In this document: positions 60,869-64,000 of the stretch, one piece after another
Layout: each line of letters begins with the position of its first letter
How positions within the stretch are numbered: the first letter of the stretch is position 1
NCBI RefSeq assembly: GCF_001522545.3
Contig: NC_031768.1
Location: forward strand, 87,852,431 to 87,916,430
Direction: 5' to 3'
DNA from: Parus major
Lineage: Eukaryota; Chordata; Aves; Passeriformes; Paridae
Length of the DNA: 64,000 bases
Notes under the pieces: generated by a model
The model's input: the letters and a program-made list of their open reading frames with translations, nothing else
Databases searched by the model: none
What the model was told of the DNA's origin: nothing
Made by a program: the position numbers and the translations under genes

Positions 60869-63307
60869 ATCTGCTGAACAGCCTACATCATATGTAGAGA
60901 GCTGCTTTCTTCATGTTCTCTTGCTGTACTCCAGTTAGTCAAAGTATTTCCTGTATTATGAAAGAGAGGAGTTGAGTGCTGGTGTTCTCCAGTTCTTACC
61001 CTTTCCAGTAAAAAACAAAAAAGCTTGAACTTACTGTTTTTCTGCGTGATCCACACTTTGTCTACATGCTGGAAAACAATCAGGCGTGGGAAAACTGCCG
61101 AAAGCCTGCTGGCTGGATTTAGGCCAGCTAGTGGGTGGGAGGCAGTAGCAATTTGGTTCATTTGGAGTTTTGTAGATTAAAATCTCAGAAGAACTTTAGC
61201 ATAAATGTGGGTTGCTTGATGACGGTAGCAGTGCAGGCAGTAGTAAGCAGCATGGCTAGTTGTGGGCATACTGCACTACAAGAGCTCCCCCATCTTCTGG
61301 TCCTTTCAGTTTCCTATAGTAAATACAAACATCTTAATCCTATTGGGCTAGTTCTGAGTTATGGGTTTTTTCTTCCTTACAACAAATATTACCAAACTTA
61401 TAATTAGTTTTATGTACACGTGTGGTATGTGTATGTTTTCATAATCAATTGAACCAAGGCTGAATGTGGGCAAAGAAGTGAAATTTTGTAATGCTTTTCT
61501 TCTTATGTCCAGGAAGCCTGTAAAATTCTAAACATGGTCAGTGCTTTTATTCCACCATCCTTCACTTTTAATTATTGCAGCTCTCAATGTTGAGAAAGTC
61601 TGGTCTCATGGGTAGGCAGCTGTTTCTCAAGTAGTTTTTCAGGCTAACAGAGTAGGAACTTGGGGACACATGTTTGAGTATAGCTTGTGGGATTTGTTCT
61701 TTTCCTTTTCAGAAGCAGGCTTAAGTGAGTGCTGTCATCTGTCTTAATTTAGTAATTGCCACTTTTTTCTCACTAGATAGTCACTTTTTTACTGAAATGT
61801 AGAGTTCTGTTGCAAGTAAACTGTGGGGAGAGGGGTGTCTGATAGGCCAATAAGCCAGTAAAGGGCAAGAAAGGGAAAAAAGAAATGCCTTTTTCCTACC
61901 ACCTCAAACCACAAATAAAAAAAACCTGAGAGCTTCAAATATGTGTTTGTTACAGACATACAGTCCTGTATGCCTGTAACTGTTTTATTTAGAGTGAATA
62001 CATATATTCATGGAGGGGGAAAGTTTTTGTGCCTAAGTTCTTGTCATACGTTTGCTCATAGAATATGTAGGCTTTTGGTTGCTTTTGTCTAATCTAGTGC
62101 CCTGTATAGAGCAAATTATGTAACTTCATCCATTCACTCAAGGATGTGGAGGTCCTGTGTTATTTTTGAGCTCTACAAATAGTAAATGATAAATAGTAAA
62201 GGGAGATAAATTTCCATTCCTTCCATTTTTGTTTTTTTGGAGTAACTAACCAGGTACACTGGCATTTCTAAGATTTAAAAAGAAAAAAAAAAAGCAAGCT
62301 GCGGAGCTAGGTTAGTAAGTAACCTGTAATATGCTTTTTTTATCTAAAGACTGCTTTTGAAGGGTCTTTTTAGCCTTGTCTCCGAAGCCAACAGAGTTTA
62401 TGTGGGCATGCTATTGACACATTGTAGCTCTCACTGACCCTTCCCTGGTCAATCAGTAGCAAAGGGTGATCTGTTAGACTAAGTACTTTTCTGTGTCTTG
62501 TGTGTGTCCTGATGCTGAGGGAAAGACCTTAATTGGGAGCAGTGCTGAAGGAATGATCACAGAGCCCAAGAGTAGTTTGTGATACTTCTGCTGCTGCTAG
62601 TCAGTCTGCACAAGTGTAATTTTGAGCCAGCCACAGCATGAGTCTTCTGTTCTTCACTTGTTAGAGAAGGGTGGTTGGAAATGAATGCTGTGGGAAGGAA
62701 AACCTGGGTTTTGTGGGGTAGCAGTAGCAATGGGGTGTGTTTACTGAGGTGGTAGAAAACATTGGAAAGAAAGCATTGGAAAGAAAACATGGACAGAAAG
62801 CTAAAGGCCATTCATGTTTGAAATACAGGGCTGCGTTAGTTCTGCTTCCCAGAGGTTTTATTTGCCCAAACATTGAATCATATTTGTCATTCTGTCTTGC
62901 TGCCTTTGTTCTTTTAAATATTCTTATGATGCACACCTTTGAACTGGATTACCTTGCATATTGTATTCAGCATCAGTTTCGTTAATGTTTGATGTGCTCT
63001 ATTACTTGTTAGTTAACTCTTAAGCCACCAAAGGATTTTGGTAGTGCTTCCTCAGCTCCTTGCAGTAGCACTGCCATTGCAGCTTCCAGTGGCCAGCTAG
63101 CTATTTTCTGTGATTCTATTTGAGACAGCAAGTTTGAGGTTTTCACTAGGCTTAACATTATGTAATCTGATCAGTATGGCATGAGCAAAATTACAGTTTT
63201 AAGGAAGTGCATGTGACGAAAGTATTTTCTTGCTATATAAAGCTCTAAGAGCTCCTCAATGAGATTACTTTGTGTCTGTTAGCACCAGCATGCAGAACTG
63301 TCCATTT

Positions 63308-63725
63308 TCACAGAATCCTAGAAAGGTTTGGGTTGGAAGATAACTGAAAAAACTTCAATTATTAGCTCCCCTGCCAAAAGCAGGGACACCTTCTGCTAGA
63401 CCAGGTTGCTCAAAAACCCATACAGCGTGGCCCTGAACACTTCCAGGGATGGGGCATCCATAGGTGTTCTGGACAGCTCATTCCAGTGTCTCATCACCCT
63501 CACAGTAAAGAATTTCTTCCCAATATCTAATCTAAACCTTTTTCAGTTTAAGGCCATTCTCCCTTATTCTATTACTACATGCCCTTGTAAAAAGTCCCTC
63601 TCCAGCTTTTTTGTAGGACCCCTTTTGGTACTAGAAGGCTGGTAGAAGGTCTCCATGGAGCTCTCTCCAGGCTGAATCAACTCCAACTCTCTCAGCCTGT
63701 CTTCACGAAGAGATACTCCAGCTTT
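63308..63725 (-). mobile_element. CR1 fragment in MAN1A2 intron 1
   Basis: TTTCACAGAATCCTAGAAAGGTTTGGGTTGGAAGATAAC, CAGGGACACCTTCTGCTAGACCAGGTTGCTCAAAAACCC, and CTCATCACCCTCACAGTAAAGAATTTCTTCCCAATATCTAATCTAAACC give the full antisense CR1 3' sequence in order. It is truncated near 63,725. Confidence 0.92.
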
Positions 63726-64000
63726 TTCTGTATGCTAGTACCCAGCTGGAAGTCTTTTGCATGATGACATTCATGTCAGCTGAGTTTTAGCACCATTTGC
63801 AGGCCAGCAAGGCATTTGAAGCTTGCACAGACAAGCTGTGTAAGTATTTTCTCAGTAATTTGTTATCATATCTCTCTCTGACCTGCTGACACGTTTTAAG
63901 GCTGAAGTGTACCATCAGGCCACTTAAGAGCAGGTGACCATCGGCTGTAAATCAAACTAATCCAATTTACTTTTTATTGGATCAACCTGAATGTACTTAC

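Larger units (their letters stand above)
55669..64000 (+). other. MAN1A2: MAN1A2 intron 1 (5' part, runs off the window)
   Basis: The intron begins at the exon 1 donor GTGGGT. No frame in the remaining 8.3 kb matches the conserved second-exon wording of the family (the charged EEEERLRNK-type coiled stem), so I infer the whole stretch is first intron. A long first intron is normal for this gene. It holds a C-run near 60,857, AT-rich tracts and a CR1 at 63.3-63.7 kb. I see no other gene in it. Confidence 0.85.

Noticed and set aside
1..64000. CRISPR arrays, operons, ribosome-binding sites and bacterial mobile elements
   Set aside because: The sequence is vertebrate nuclear DNA; the direct repeats seen are microsatellites, minisatellites or local duplications without regular spacers.

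Overview
The window is vertebrate nuclear DNA and almost certainly avian. It is AT-rich, and it carries many 5'-truncated CR1 LINE copies in both orientations whose 3' parts keep the avian CR1 wording (for example TTGGAAGGGACCT / AGGTCCCTTCCAA). It also has a few very decayed MIR-like SINEs and simple repeats. Genes are intron-containing with GT..AG boundaries, so most open frames longer than 60 codons are chance.

Two protein-coding genes can be recognised, arranged head-to-head. CD86 (B7-2, the T-cell co-stimulatory ligand) lies on the minus strand at about 16.2-25.9 kb. Its signal-peptide, IgV, IgC and transmembrane exons can be placed to the base, and all the internal junctions are phase 1. 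The cytoplasmic-tail exon is uncertain and two candidates are given. MAN1A2 (Golgi alpha-1,2-mannosidase IB) starts on the plus strand at 55,361. Only exon 1 is present (cytosolic tail, signal anchor and start of the stem), inside a strong CpG island at about 54.70-55.70 kb. The rest of the window, 55,669-64,000, is its first intron.

Layout: 1-9.6 kb gene desert with MIR-like relics and an (ATT)n tract that runs into a 100-N assembly gap; 9.6-15 kb CR1 cluster, a 39-bp C-rich minisatellite with a small CpG-rich patch, and several microsatellites; 15.7-26 kb CD86; 26-54 kb intergenic DNA with CR1 and MIR relics and a few weak exon-like open frames; 54.2-54.66 kb a CR1 abutting the MAN1A2 CpG island; 54.7-55.67 kb MAN1A2 promoter, leader with two overlapping uORFs, and exon 1; then intron 1, ending with a CR1 at 63.3-63.7 kb.

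The two genes do not share a pathway. CD86 acts at the surface of antigen-presenting cells, and MAN1A2 trims N-glycans in the Golgi. The points most worth following are the CD86-MAN1A2 linkage (in human VTCN1, another B7 gene, lies next to MAN1A2), the unresolved CD86 tail, and the tandem uORFs just upstream of MAN1A2.
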